64,000 nucleotides of DNA, from contig NZ_FNLO01000002.1 of NCBI RefSeq assembly GCF_900095735.1, forward strand, positions 571,626 to 635,625. The letters run 5' to 3'. Made by a program: the position numbers and the translations under genes. Source of the DNA: Chitinasiproducens palmae (GTDB lineage Bacteria; Pseudomonadota; Gammaproteobacteria; Burkholderiales; Burkholderiaceae). The notes below the pieces were generated by a model, which saw only the letters and a list, made by a program, of their open reading frames with translations, was not told where the DNA came from and searched no databases. Within the stretch, counting starts at the first letter, position 1. The number at the start of each line of letters is the position of its first letter. This document shows positions 17,380 to 26,443 of the stretch, one piece after another.

Positions 17380-17833
17380 GATCTGCCCTTTGTCTTGAAA
17401 AATGAGGAACTGCGCTCTCGTTTGTCATGACCCGCGAGATTCGAAAACGGATCACCGAGCGCAAGGAATTTCGACAGATGTCCCTCAGGGCAATCGGAGA
17501 CAGCGAGCCAGGGTTGTCAGGGCCCGCGTTTGATCAAGGGTTATCGGAGGCGGCCGCGCATTGCATTCAATCGCCAAGCGCGTTGGCTGCGAAGCAAGGC
17601 ACTCGACGAGGAAGAAGACCGGACGACGCCTGCCGCGTCGAACGACGTCGCATCGATTGAAGTGATAAACGCCGGGCGGCTGAGGCTGAGCGCGAATGAG
17701 CCTGGCGCTTCGGAGCGGGCGAACGCGTGGAAGCAGCGGCCACGCCGTCCGATGCGCGCCCCAGGCTGCTGAATGCGCTAAGCCCGTCCAACGGTCCCTT
17801 CCAGGTGCGCGCCATGCGCGTGAAGCCCGCGGT

Positions 17834-18328
17834 TCAGATCTCCGCGAGATAGCACTGTTCCAGCGCCTTGATCAGATAACGCTTGACTGTCGGCACCGAG
17901 ACGCCGAGCGCATCGGCCACCTCGGCATGCGTCCTGCCCTCCAATTGGGACAGGAGAAAAGCCCGCTTGACGATGGCCGGCAGCCCATCGAGCAGTCGAT
18001 CGATCTGACACAGCGTTTCGAACAGAAGGGCGCGCTGCTCCTCGGAGAGCACCGTTTGTTCAGGCAGTTGCGCCAGCGCATCGAGGTAGGCCCGCTCAAG
18101 CTTCTCGCGGCGCCACAGGTTCGAAACCAGGTTGCGCGCGACCGTGGTGAGAAAGGCACGGGGCTGTTCGAGCGTCGCAGGCGCACTGTCGGTCGTCAGC
18201 AGCCGCACGAACGTATCCTGCGCAATGTCCGCGGCCTGCTCGAGATTACCAAGACGTCGATACAGCCAGCCCTGTAGCCAGGAATGGTGGTCGACATACA
18301 GTGATTCGACGGTGGACGGAACGAACAT
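17834..18328 (-). CDS. ECF sigma factor, FecI type
   Basis: A 164-aa extracytoplasmic-function sigma factor. Region 2 is 'LYVDHHSWLQGWLYRRLGN...AADIAQDTFVRLL' and region 4 is 'LPAIVKRAFLLSQLEGRTHAEVADALGVSVPTVKRYL'. This pair is typical of iron-starvation sigma factors that switch on TonB receptor genes. The ATG at 18328 gives the usual family length; the open frame further upstream is junk-like. A Fur-like box lies about 80 bp upstream. Unusually, the fecR-like gene is on the opposite strand, transcribed divergently, rather than following it. Confidence 0.88.
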   Translation of the reverse strand: MFVPSTVESLYVDHHSWLQGWLYRRLGNLEQAADIAQDTFVRLLTTDSAPATLEQPRAFLTTVARNLVSNLWRREKLERAYLDALAQLPEQTVLSEEQRALLFETLCQIDRLLDGLPAIVKRAFLLSQLEGRTHAEVADALGVSVPTVKRYLIKALEQCYLAEI

Positions 18329-18408
18329 CCGGAGCACTCGATTGGCCACACCGGCGTGCCCGGTCGCGCGATAGCGCGGCGAGTACGGTCGTGGAGTCCA
18401 AATACAAA

Positions 18409-18423
18409 TGAGAAACATTATTA
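18409..18423 (-). promoter_or_regulatory. Fur-box-like site upstream of the ECF sigma gene
   Basis: TGAGAAACATTATTA matches the 15-bp Fur core TGATAATNATTATCA at 11 of 14 defined positions. It lies in an AT-rich island 81 bp before the sigma factor start. It fits iron repression of a FecI-type gene. The rest of 18424-19088 has no convincing gene. Confidence 0.55.
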
Positions 18424-19088
18424 ATATCTCGTAATGCGTGTCATTGTCAACAAGCAGCGCAGCGATTCGCCGATAGCCGTTCAACCCGGGCTGGGATCGT
18501 GGAGCCGAGTTGTACGACCGCAACATGCGGTAGCGTTCACCCGCCGCGCGACGATCCTTGTCGAGCAAGCGGCAGACGAATGCCGCGGAGTGCCGTCCGC
18601 CAAAGCGTCGGGGCGCTACCCGCCATTTGTTTCTTGCGGCTCCATCACCCGCCCTGCGAGCGCGCTCGCCGCGTCCGGGTCGCCAGCCAGTAGGCGCGAA
18701 TACTGCGCTGAACGTCTTCGACAGCGCCCACGACTGCCTTGTGGATGCTTTTCGCGACAGTTGCGAGCCGGCCGCCAGCAGCGTATAACCGCTGGGCGCC
18801 TGGCCCCTGGGTTGAGCCGACGCGTCCAACCTGGGCGCGGGGATGCCGCCGTGCCGCGCTGGGAAGGCGCGGGGACCGGCGGCGGTAGCAGCGGCTTCGC
18901 ACCGCCCGCACCGCTGCCGCGCCCGCGCCGCGTTGGCGGTGCCTTGGTTGCCTAAGGTGCCTCAGTCGCACAGCAACGGCGCGTCGACAAGGCAATAGCC
19001 ACCTTGCCGGCGACCTCACCCGATAGACTTCGGTGCTCACGTTCCGTCGACTCCGACTCGGCGACTGGTGCGCCGCACTGACCGCCGC

Positions 19089-20099
19089 ATGCAAGCTGAA
19101 AAACCTTCGACGAGCCGATCCAGCAGCGACGACGACACGCCTGTCGATCGCGCGGTGGCGCGCGCCGCTGCAACCTGGATGGTGCGGTTGCAGGAAAACG
19201 CGAGCGCCGAAGACCGTGCGGCATGCGAGCAATGGCGTGCGGCGCATCCGGAACATGAACGTGCGTGGCAGCGCGCGCAGCGCATCAACGAGATGTTCGG
19301 CATGCTTCCCGCCGGCGTCGGCATGCACACCCTCGACGCGGCCGCGCGACGCGAGCGCCGCAACGCGATCAAGCTCTTCGGCGCACTGCTGGTGGCCGGT
19401 CCTGCCGCCTATCTCGCCCATTTCGCCTATCGCGCCGCGCCGTGGCAGCAGTGGACTGCCGCACATCGCACAGGCATTGGCGAACGACGCTCCATAAACC
19501 TCGCGGATGGAACGCGCATCGAGTTGAACACCTCGACCTCGCTCGACGTCGCCTTCAGCGCAACGGAGCGGCGCCTGATGCTCTATGAGGGCGAGATTCT
19601 GGTACAGACCGGGACCGATTCGAGCGTGACCGTGCATCGCCCGTTCGTGGTACAGACAGAGCAAGGCCGCATCACTGCCCTCGGTACCCGTTTTGTCGTC
19701 AGGGAACTTGGGGGCCAGGCAGCCACCCAGGTAGCCGTCTTCGAGCATGCCGTCGAAGTCGCAACCCACACGGCGCCGCAGGCGCTCACCCTGCTCCGCG
19801 CCGGTGAACAGGCGCACTTCGCTGGCACCGTGGGGCCGGTCTCCCCGCTCGACACCCACGTTGCCGACTGGTCGCGTGGCTCACTGTTCGCCGACCACAT
19901 GCGTTTGGAAGACTTCGCCACGGAGCTGGGCAGGTACCGCCCCGGTGTGCTGCGCTGCGCCCGAGACGTTGCGGATCTACGAATCAGCGGTGTATTCCAG
20001 CTCGATAACACCGACAACATCCTCACCGCGCTGCCGCAGACCCTGCCTGTACGGATAACCTATCGCACCCGCTTTTGGGTGGAGATCGCCGCCGCGTAA
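19089..20099 (+). CDS. FecR-type anti-sigma/sigma regulator
   Basis: A 336-aa inner-membrane signal relay protein. The cytoplasmic N-terminal domain (about 15-75, 'WMVRLQENASAEDRAACEQWRAAHPEHERAW') is the FecR N-terminal helical domain that binds the sigma factor. A membrane helix (about 95-115, 'IKLFGALLVAGPAAYLAHF') follows, then the periplasmic FecR domain with 'GERRSINLADGTRIELNTST' and 'RRLMLYEGEILVQT'. It precedes the STN-containing receptor gene on the same strand by 292 bp (from its in-frame ATG), so receptor, FecR and sigma factor form one cell-surface signalling system. The ATG at 19089 is used; an in-frame start 7 codons earlier is possible. Confidence 0.9.
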   Translation: MQAEKPSTSRSSSDDDTPVDRAVARAAATWMVRLQENASAEDRAACEQWRAAHPEHERAWQRAQRINEMFGMLPAGVGMHTLDAAARRERRNAIKLFGALLVAGPAAYLAHFAYRAAPWQQWTAAHRTGIGERRSINLADGTRIELNTSTSLDVAFSATERRLMLYEGEILVQTGTDSSVTVHRPFVVQTEQGRITALGTRFVVRELGGQAATQVAVFEHAVEVATHTAPQALTLLRAGEQAHFAGTVGPVSPLDTHVADWSRGSLFADHMRLEDFATELGRYRPGVLRCARDVADLRISGVFQLDNTDNILTALPQTLPVRITYRTRFWVEIAAA

Positions 20100-20391
20100 T
20101 GCTTCAGTCAGTTGCGAGCCCAGCCGGCCCGATAACGCGTGCCTGTGTTGACCTGCCCGCGTCGCCGCCGCGCCGCCCGGCCACGAACGTGCAGCCGGCG
20201 CGGACATGCGTCTCCTTTCCGGGGCGCAGTATACCGGCACGCGTCCGCGCGTTGTGCGTGTCTCGCGCGGTGCGCCCAGGGCAGCGCGCGTGAGCAGTCC
20301 AGCGCATCGCGCGCCACGCCGCTTCGGCGCCATCTCATCGGCCATCTCTGCGTGGCAGGCTGCGCCAGCGCGCCGCGGATTGGCGATACCG

Positions 20392-22785
20392 ATGCGCGCT
20401 GCGGCGCTGCCTGCGCTTGTTGCCAGTGCCGCTCTTGTCTCCGACGCGGCTGCCGCGGTTCGCGCGGCCGCGTTCGACGTCGCGCCCGGTCCGCTCGCTG
20501 CCGTGTTGACGGATTATGCGACACAGGCGGGCGTGACGGTCCTGCTCGATCCCGCGCTGGTCGAGGGCAGACTGAACGACGGCCTGCGCGGCGACTTCAC
20601 GGTACACGAAGGATTCGCCACGCTGCTGCGCGGCAGCGGTCTGGTGGCCGACGAACGGCGCAGGCACGTATTTGTATTGCGCGCGGAGGCCAGCGGCGCG
20701 GTTGTCGTCGGCGCCCCGCAAGCCGTGCGCAGCGAGCGCGTGTTGCCGCCCGTGCACGTCCTGTCCCGCCGCAGCACGTCGGACGATGACGCGGTTTCGC
20801 CATTCGTCGCCAGCGCCAGCGATGCTGCGAACAAGGTGTCAACGCCGCTGCTCGAAACGCCGCAATCCGTTTCCGTCGTCACCCGCGCGCAGATGGACGA
20901 GCAGAACACGCAGACGCTGAACGCGGCGCTGCGTTACACCGCCGGCGTCACGCCGGAAACGCGCGGCAGCGTGGCCACCCGCTACGATCTTCTCAAGGTC
21001 CGCGGCTTTGCCGCGGACAATTACTGGGATGGCTTGCGCATGATCGGCAACAACGGCTACGCGGTGCCGCAGCTCGATCCATACGTGCTGGACCATATCG
21101 ACGTCGTCCGCGGTCCCGCATCGGTGTTGTACGGCCAGGCGTCCGCCGGCGGCATGCTCGATCAGCGCAGCAAGCTGCCAAGCGCCAACCCGTTCCACGA
21201 AGTGGGCGTCGAGTTGGGCAACTTCGGCCACCGCCTGGTCAACTTCGACCTTACCGGGCCGGTCGGCGACGACGAACGCCTGACCTATCGCGTGACAGGC
21301 CTGGGTCGCACGGAAAACGGTCAGATCGATCACACTCGGAACGAACGTCTGCTGGTCGCGCCCTCCGTCAGCTGGCGTCCCGACGCACGCACCACGTTCA
21401 CCGTGCTGGGCCTGGTCCAGCGAGACCCGCGCAGCGCTTCGTATGGCAGCGTGCCACCGCTCGGCACCGCACTGTTCAACCCAGTGGGACAGATCAGCAG
21501 CACATTCTACGACGGCGATCCCGCTTTCGAACGATTCGACCGAACGCAGACCGCGCTCGGCTACCGGTTCGACCGCGAACTGAATGCGGTCTGGCGCCTG
21601 CAGAGCCGTGGCCGCTGGCTGCATGTCGATCAGGACTACGCCAGCGTGTATGGCACGCAGTTGCGCGCCGATGCCAGAACACTCGAACGCGGCACCGTCG
21701 CATCGTCAGATCGAGTCGACACAGCGGCGCTCGACAATCAATTGGTGGGCCGTTTTGCCACCGGAGCTTTGGCGCACACGCTGTCGGTGGGAGTCGACTA
21801 CCAGCGCCTCGACAGTTCCGCGCGGGCCGGCACCGGCGGCGCGCCACCGATCGATGTCTTCGCGCCCATCTACTACCAGGATATTCCAACCCCGACGCAA
21901 TACGAAACGCAGACCGTCATGAATCAATACGGTATCTACGCGCAGGACCAGGTGCGCTTCGAACGTTTCGTGCTGACGCTTGGCGCGCGTCACGATTGGG
22001 CGGACACACTGTCGCGCAGCGCGCGAACCGGAACCGCGGTGCATCAGCACAACGGCGCGTGGAGCGGACGTGCCGGGCTCACTTACGTGTTCGCAACTGG
22101 ACTCGCACCTTATGCGAGCTTCTCGCAATCGTTCAAGCCGCAAGCGGGCAGCGACGTCAGCGGCACGCCTTTCAAACCCGAGCGTGCGCGGCAATTCGAG
22201 GCGGGCCTGAAGTTCCAACCTCCGAACACCGACGCGCTGTTTACAGTGGCCGCCTTCGATTTGAGACGCGAGAACCTTCTGACGCTGGACGCGCTCAACC
22301 CTGCTTATCAGGTCGACGCCGGCATCGCGCGTTCGCGTGGCATCGAGTTCGAAGCGCGCCTCAGCGTCAGCGATTCGCTGAACCTGCTGGCAAGCTTCAC
22401 CTATCTCCAGACGAAGTACCTCACGGACAATGGCGGTCTCGAAGGGAAATACCTCGCCGCCGTGCCGCAGCGTCAAGCGTCGCTGTGGGCAAGCTACGCA
22501 TTTCAGCGCGATGCATTAGCCGGACTGTCCGTCGGCGCGGGCGCGCGCTACACAGGTGCTACGTTCAACGCCGACAACAACTTCCAGGTACGCAGCTTCG
22601 TGCTGTTCGACGCATCGCTCCGATACGATCTTGGCCGCGCGGCGGCTTCGCTCAAGGGGGCTGCGGTGTACATCAACGCACAGAATCTCTTGAATCGGCG
22701 CTATGTCGCATCGTGCTATCTGGCCAGCTGGTGCGCGTACGGCTACGGTCGGCAGGTCTTCACGGGCGTCGACTACCGCTGGTAG
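20392..22785 (+). CDS. TonB-dependent siderophore receptor with STN signalling domain
   Basis: A 797-aa outer-membrane transducer. The signal peptide (PALVASAALVSDAAA) is followed by an STN domain (about 25-100: 'FDVAPGPLAAVLTDYATQAG...VEGRLNDGLRGDFTVHEGFATLLRGSGL'). This is the domain that talks to FecR-like proteins. The plug carries 'LLETPQSVSVVTRAQMDEQN', 'YDLLKVRGFAADNYWDG' and 'DVVRGPASVLYGQASAGG', close to FpvA/FoxA-type receptors. The barrel ends 'QVFTGVDYRW' with a terminal aromatic residue. The start is uncertain; an in-frame ATG at 20206 would add 62 Arg-rich residues before the signal peptide. The immediate neighbour is fecR-like. The ligand is probably a xenosiderophore. Confidence 0.92.
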   Translation: MRAAALPALVASAALVSDAAAAVRAAAFDVAPGPLAAVLTDYATQAGVTVLLDPALVEGRLNDGLRGDFTVHEGFATLLRGSGLVADERRRHVFVLRAEASGAVVVGAPQAVRSERVLPPVHVLSRRSTSDDDAVSPFVASASDAANKVSTPLLETPQSVSVVTRAQMDEQNTQTLNAALRYTAGVTPETRGSVATRYDLLKVRGFAADNYWDGLRMIGNNGYAVPQLDPYVLDHIDVVRGPASVLYGQASAGGMLDQRSKLPSANPFHEVGVELGNFGHRLVNFDLTGPVGDDERLTYRVTGLGRTENGQIDHTRNERLLVAPSVSWRPDARTTFTVLGLVQRDPRSASYGSVPPLGTALFNPVGQISSTFYDGDPAFERFDRTQTALGYRFDRELNAVWRLQSRGRWLHVDQDYASVYGTQLRADARTLERGTVASSDRVDTAALDNQLVGRFATGALAHTLSVGVDYQRLDSSARAGTGGAPPIDVFAPIYYQDIPTPTQYETQTVMNQYGIYAQDQVRFERFVLTLGARHDWADTLSRSARTGTAVHQHNGAWSGRAGLTYVFATGLAPYASFSQSFKPQAGSDVSGTPFKPERARQFEAGLKFQPPNTDALFTVAAFDLRRENLLTLDALNPAYQVDAGIARSRGIEFEARLSVSDSLNLLASFTYLQTKYLTDNGGLEGKYLAAVPQRQASLWASYAFQRDALAGLSVGAGARYTGATFNADNNFQVRSFVLFDASLRYDLGRAAASLKGAAVYINAQNLLNRRYVASCYLASWCAYGYGRQVFTGVDYRW

Positions 22786-22884
22786 ACAGAACCAGCGAAA
22801 TGCCCGCTCGTTCCGCTCATCCGTTCCCACCCTGCGCCGGCTCCCGGCGTTGACCGACCGCCCCGCCCGAGGCGGCGCAAAACG

Positions 22885-23994
22885 TCAGACGCGCGCGCGT
22901 CGCCAGGCGGCGGCCAGCATCGCCTCGAGCAGGTCGGCGTAGTGCCAGCCGATGGCCGCCGCGGCGATGGCGGACAGACTGTCCTGGTCGTCACGGCCCG
23001 GCCTGCCAGCGCCGGTCATGTTCGGCTTCATATTGAGATCGAAAAGACGGAAAGCGCCGTCGGCGTCCGCACGACAGTCGACCCGTATCGGTGCCAGCGC
23101 GCCGACGCGCTCGAAGGCTGCGGCGCATGCTTCGACGAGTGCCGCAATGGCCGGTGCTTTGGCCGCGTCGGCTGACAGGACGGCACTATTGCGCGTCACC
23201 GCGACGGTTCCGTTGTACGGCGCGATGCCAGCGACGTGATTGAAGCGGCGCACCGGCGGCAGCACGAACGCGCGCGCTGCCTCGGATCGATCGGTCCGCG
23301 GACACGCCATCACCGTAAGCGTCAGTTCCTCGCCGGGCAAGTATGCCTCGACGATCGCCCGCTTGCCGAAGGCGGCGCTGTCGAACAGTTCGCGCAACGC
23401 CACGAGCAAAGCTGCGTGATCGGCGACGAGGCTGACGCCTTGACTGCCGCGCCCACGCACGGGTTTGACGACCAGAGGGAAGCTCAGGCCATGCTCGCGG
23501 AGATAGGCGTCGTCGAGCGCCTCGATCGCTGGTAGCTCTCCCCCGGCAGCGTCCGCCACGATGATCGACGCCGCGACCGGAAGGCCGGCGGCGCGCAACG
23601 CGGCATTGGTCGCGTATTTGTCGTCGGCGCATTGTTGGCGCTCGGGCAATTGACCGACGAGCCAGAAGTCGCCCAAGCGCGAATCGAGCGGATGACCGGC
23701 GAACAGCACCGTGTTCGCCCACAGCACTGTCGCGCCCAGACGCGCGGCATGAGCGATGCCGGCGTCCGTATCCGGAAAGACCCAATCCCGATCGCTCCCC
23801 GGTGCCGGGGTCGCCACGGGCGTGACTAGCTGCACGCCGCGCCGCCGCAGGCAATACGCGATGTCAGCGCCGCTGTCGGCATAGCCGCCTGGCTTCGGCG
23901 CCTTGCGCGCGCCATCGAACACCGGCGGCGCGGTTTGCTGATACAGCACCGCGACCCGCCGCATGTCGCCGGCCCCAATGAACTCGATTGCCAT
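22885..23994 (-). CDS. ATP-grasp ligase-like protein
   Basis: A 369-aa protein of the ATP-grasp superfamily (carboxylate-amine/thiol ligases). Visible elements are 'DDKYATNAALRAAGLPVAASIIV' at the central-domain start, 'FPLVVKPVRGRGSQGVSLV' as the ATP-binding Gly-rich loop with the conserved Lys, and 'AIVEAYLPGEELTLTVM' as adenine-contact strand. The metal-binding 'RVDCRADADGAFRLFDLNMKPNMTGAG' (Asp/Asn) resembles D-Ala-D-Ala ligases. The start is uncertain (23994 or 23964). It converges on the STN receptor gene. A role in siderophore or peptide amide formation is only positional speculation; no partner biosynthesis genes are in the window. Confidence 0.75.
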   Translation of the reverse strand: MAIEFIGAGDMRRVAVLYQQTAPPVFDGARKAPKPGGYADSGADIAYCLRRRGVQLVTPVATPAPGSDRDWVFPDTDAGIAHAARLGATVLWANTVLFAGHPLDSRLGDFWLVGQLPERQQCADDKYATNAALRAAGLPVAASIIVADAAGGELPAIEALDDAYLREHGLSFPLVVKPVRGRGSQGVSLVADHAALLVALRELFDSAAFGKRAIVEAYLPGEELTLTVMACPRTDRSEAARAFVLPPVRRFNHVAGIAPYNGTVAVTRNSAVLSADAAKAPAIAALVEACAAAFERVGALAPIRVDCRADADGAFRLFDLNMKPNMTGAGRPGRDDQDSLSAIAAAAIGWHYADLLEAMLAAAWRRARV

Positions 23995-24160
23995 AATGCG
24001 ATTGCAGGTCACCGACGGACAAGTACACGTCCGCAGTCGGCAGCACAGACGCTCGATGCGCGATGACGGCCGCAATCGCCGCCGCGGGGGCGGGTGCGGG
24101 TGCGGCGCCAGGTGCGCCGCGGCCAGCTGTGCCCATCCCCGCTGTTGACGGGCTCCCGGC

Positions 24161-24991
24161 TCAGCGGCCGGGACGGCTGGTGTCGCTCCGATGGAGGGGC
24201 GCGCCTGCCCGCTCGGCGACATCGCGCGCGAACGCCCGCAGCGCGCGCGCCGGGGAACCGTCGACCGACACGTCGAATGCATTGCTGGGCCCGATGGCAT
24301 TTACCGTCGCGATCAACGCACCGCGATGGTCAAGCAATGGCACGGCAACCGACGCGAAGCCTGGCAGTTCGACATCGCCGACCACCGCACAGCCGTCCCG
24401 ACGAACCGTTTCGATCATCCGCTCGAGCGCGACGTGCTCCGGCGTCGCCTGTCGCAGGGACGCCTCGGACGTCAGCCGCAGCAGCGGCGCGTAGCGTTCC
24501 TCCGGCAACCAGGCCAGAAAGGTTCGACCGGTTGCGGTCGACAACAGCGGCACGGACGTGCCCAGGCGCAATTCAAATGGTGCATGGCCCGCACCTTCCA
24601 ACTTGTCGATCACCACCGGCCCATGGTCGCCCCACACGCAAAGGCAGACCGTTTCACGAAGCGCCGCGCGCAACGCCGGCAACTGCGCACGCGCGCACGC
24701 CAGCGCGTCGATCCGGTTCATGGCCGCGAGGCCGAGACGTATCGCGGTCGGCCCGAGGTCATAAAGACCACCGCCTTGTTGTTGCTGCGCGATACCGAGC
24801 CTGACGAAGCTGATCAGGTAACCGCGTGCCTTGCTGGGGGACATACCGATGCGGCGCGCCAGCTCCGTCAGAGAGAGCGCTTCGCGCGCCCCCATCAGTT
24901 CCGTGATGAGCCGAAAGCCGAGTTCGACCGATTGAATGCCGCTCTGCTTCGGAACGTCGGCATCGTCGTCCGGCTGCTGTGCTGAGCTCAT
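24161..24991 (-). CDS. IclR family transcriptional regulator
   Basis: A 276-aa regulator with the IclR N-terminal winged helix (about 15-75, 'LSLTELARRIGMSPSKARGYLISFVRLGIAQ') and a C-terminal effector domain (about 95-265, 'LSTATGRTFLAWLPEE', 'ALIATVNAIGPSNAF'). It is divergent from a Rieske oxygenase gene, and an inverted repeat lies between them at 25064-25082. IclR proteins next to ring-hydroxylating or demethylating oxygenases usually respond to the aromatic substrate. The start ATG at 24991 avoids an N-terminal extension that would cross the promoter region. Confidence 0.9.
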   Translation of the reverse strand: MSSAQQPDDDADVPKQSGIQSVELGFRLITELMGAREALSLTELARRIGMSPSKARGYLISFVRLGIAQQQQGGGLYDLGPTAIRLGLAAMNRIDALACARAQLPALRAALRETVCLCVWGDHGPVVIDKLEGAGHAPFELRLGTSVPLLSTATGRTFLAWLPEERYAPLLRLTSEASLRQATPEHVALERMIETVRRDGCAVVGDVELPGFASVAVPLLDHRGALIATVNAIGPSNAFDVSVDGSPARALRAFARDVAERAGAPLHRSDTSRPGR

Positions 24992-25063
24992 CGAGAGTTT
25001 GCCCGGGAAAATACCGATTATGACGAAAAACGATCCAAGGCACGATTGCAGCATTCATGAGTC

Positions 25064-25082
25064 ATTTCAAGATAGTTGAAAT
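25064..25082. promoter_or_regulatory. Inverted repeat, probable IclR operator
   Basis: ATTTCAA-GATAG-TTGAAAT is a perfect 7-bp inverted repeat with a 5-bp spacer, 21 bp before the Rieske oxygenase start. IclR-family sites are commonly short palindromes in such divergent regions. Binding is inferred from position. Confidence 0.6.
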
Positions 25083-25103
25083 AACCGGATACGGAGGCAG
25101 ACC

Positions 25104-26174
25104 ATGAACTTCATGCGCAATACTTGGTACGCGGCGGTGTGGGCACAGGATCTGCCGGCCGATCGACTGGTTCCCGTGACCATCATCGGTGAGGCCGTCG
25201 TGCTGTTTCGAGATGCAGCAGGGAAGGCGACCGCCCTGCTCGACCGATGTCCGCATCGTCTGGTTCCGCTTCACCTCGGTCGGCTGTGCGATGGCGGCGC
25301 GCGCCTGCAGTGCGGCTATCACGGCCTGGAGTTCGACGGCGCCGGCCGCTGCGTACGCAATCCACATAGCGACCGCGTGCCGACCGCGGCAAAGGTGCGC
25401 GCCTTCCCCGTCGTCGAGCGCCACTCCCTGATCTGGGTCTGGATGGGCGACGCAGCGCCGTGCGAAGCGCAAATTCCCGACTACAGCGCATTCGACGAGT
25501 GCAACAACGCTCGCGTCGGACGACGCGAGACGATCGAACTGGACGTCAACTACCAGCTGATGACCGACAATTTGCTCGATCTCAGCCATGTTTCGTTTCT
25601 GCATGATGGCATCCTGGGTCATGCCGACATGGTGCGGGGCAATATCGAGGTGCAGCAGGAAGACAACACGCTCTACGTGCGACGTGCGACGCCGAACGTG
25701 GCGCCGCCCGGGATGTTCGACCTGATGTTCCGCCGGGACGGGCAGCCGGTCGACGTGTGGGCCGACATGCGATGGAATGCGCCGGCGTCGATGCTGAACT
25801 ATGCGGGGGTGTGCCCGCCGGGTGGCGAGCGCAGTGCCGGCGTCCATATCCTGGGCGCGCACATCCTGACACCGGTCTCGGAGTTCCGAACCCGCTACCA
25901 CGTCGCGGCAGTGCGCTATGACGACACGGTGACGCGCAGCGAAGAGGAAGCCAGCGAAGTGATGCAGAAGCTCGGCGATCTGCGGCGCCATGCGTTCAAG
26001 GACCAGGACGAACCGATGGTAATGGCGCAGCAGGACGCGATGATCCGGGCGGGTGGGCTCGACGCCGTGGAGCCACTGCTGCTGAACATCGATGTCGGGC
26101 CCGCGCGCGCGCGGCGGTTGCTCGAAACACTGCGGCAACAGGCCGACGAGGTGCGGGAGCCTGTCGAAGCCTGA
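25104..26174 (+). CDS. Rieske non-heme iron oxygenase, VanA-like alpha subunit
   Basis: A 356-aa oxygenase component. The Rieske [2Fe-2S] ligands are Cys49-x-His51 and Cys70-x2-His73 ('RCPHRLVPLHLGRLCDGG' and 'LQCGYHGLEFDGAG'). The mononuclear iron motif is 'DNLLDLSHVSFLH' with His162 and His167, and the bridging Asp before it is kept. Size and motifs match vanillate O-demethylase oxygenase (VanA) and related phenoxy or toluenesulfonate enzymes. GGAGG lies 7 nt before the ATG. No ferredoxin reductase (VanB-like) gene follows, so electrons must come from a partner elsewhere. Control by the divergent IclR is likely. Confidence 0.9.
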   Translation: MNFMRNTWYAAVWAQDLPADRLVPVTIIGEAVVLFRDAAGKATALLDRCPHRLVPLHLGRLCDGGARLQCGYHGLEFDGAGRCVRNPHSDRVPTAAKVRAFPVVERHSLIWVWMGDAAPCEAQIPDYSAFDECNNARVGRRETIELDVNYQLMTDNLLDLSHVSFLHDGILGHADMVRGNIEVQQEDNTLYVRRATPNVAPPGMFDLMFRRDGQPVDVWADMRWNAPASMLNYAGVCPPGGERSAGVHILGAHILTPVSEFRTRYHVAAVRYDDTVTRSEEEASEVMQKLGDLRRHAFKDQDEPMVMAQQDAMIRAGGLDAVEPLLLNIDVGPARARRLLETLRQQADEVREPVEA

Positions 26175-26443
26175 CGTCTTCGCCAACGCTACCGTCCAAG
26201 CGAAGCCGCGGGCCGGGGGCAGTCATTCGTCGTCCGGGAAACCTTTGCGCCAGAAGGATGCCGGCGCCACGACGGCGCTCACCCCGACTGCATCGCTCGG
26301 ATGACGAGGCCGTAGCCGGCAAGCGAAACCGCGCCGTGGACGCACGATGACTGGCGAATGGCGCCCCTCACCGCATCGAAAGACGGTCGCCGCGCGAGTC
26401 TTCAGCGCAACGGCAGCGCAACGGCGGCGCCGAACCCAAGCGG

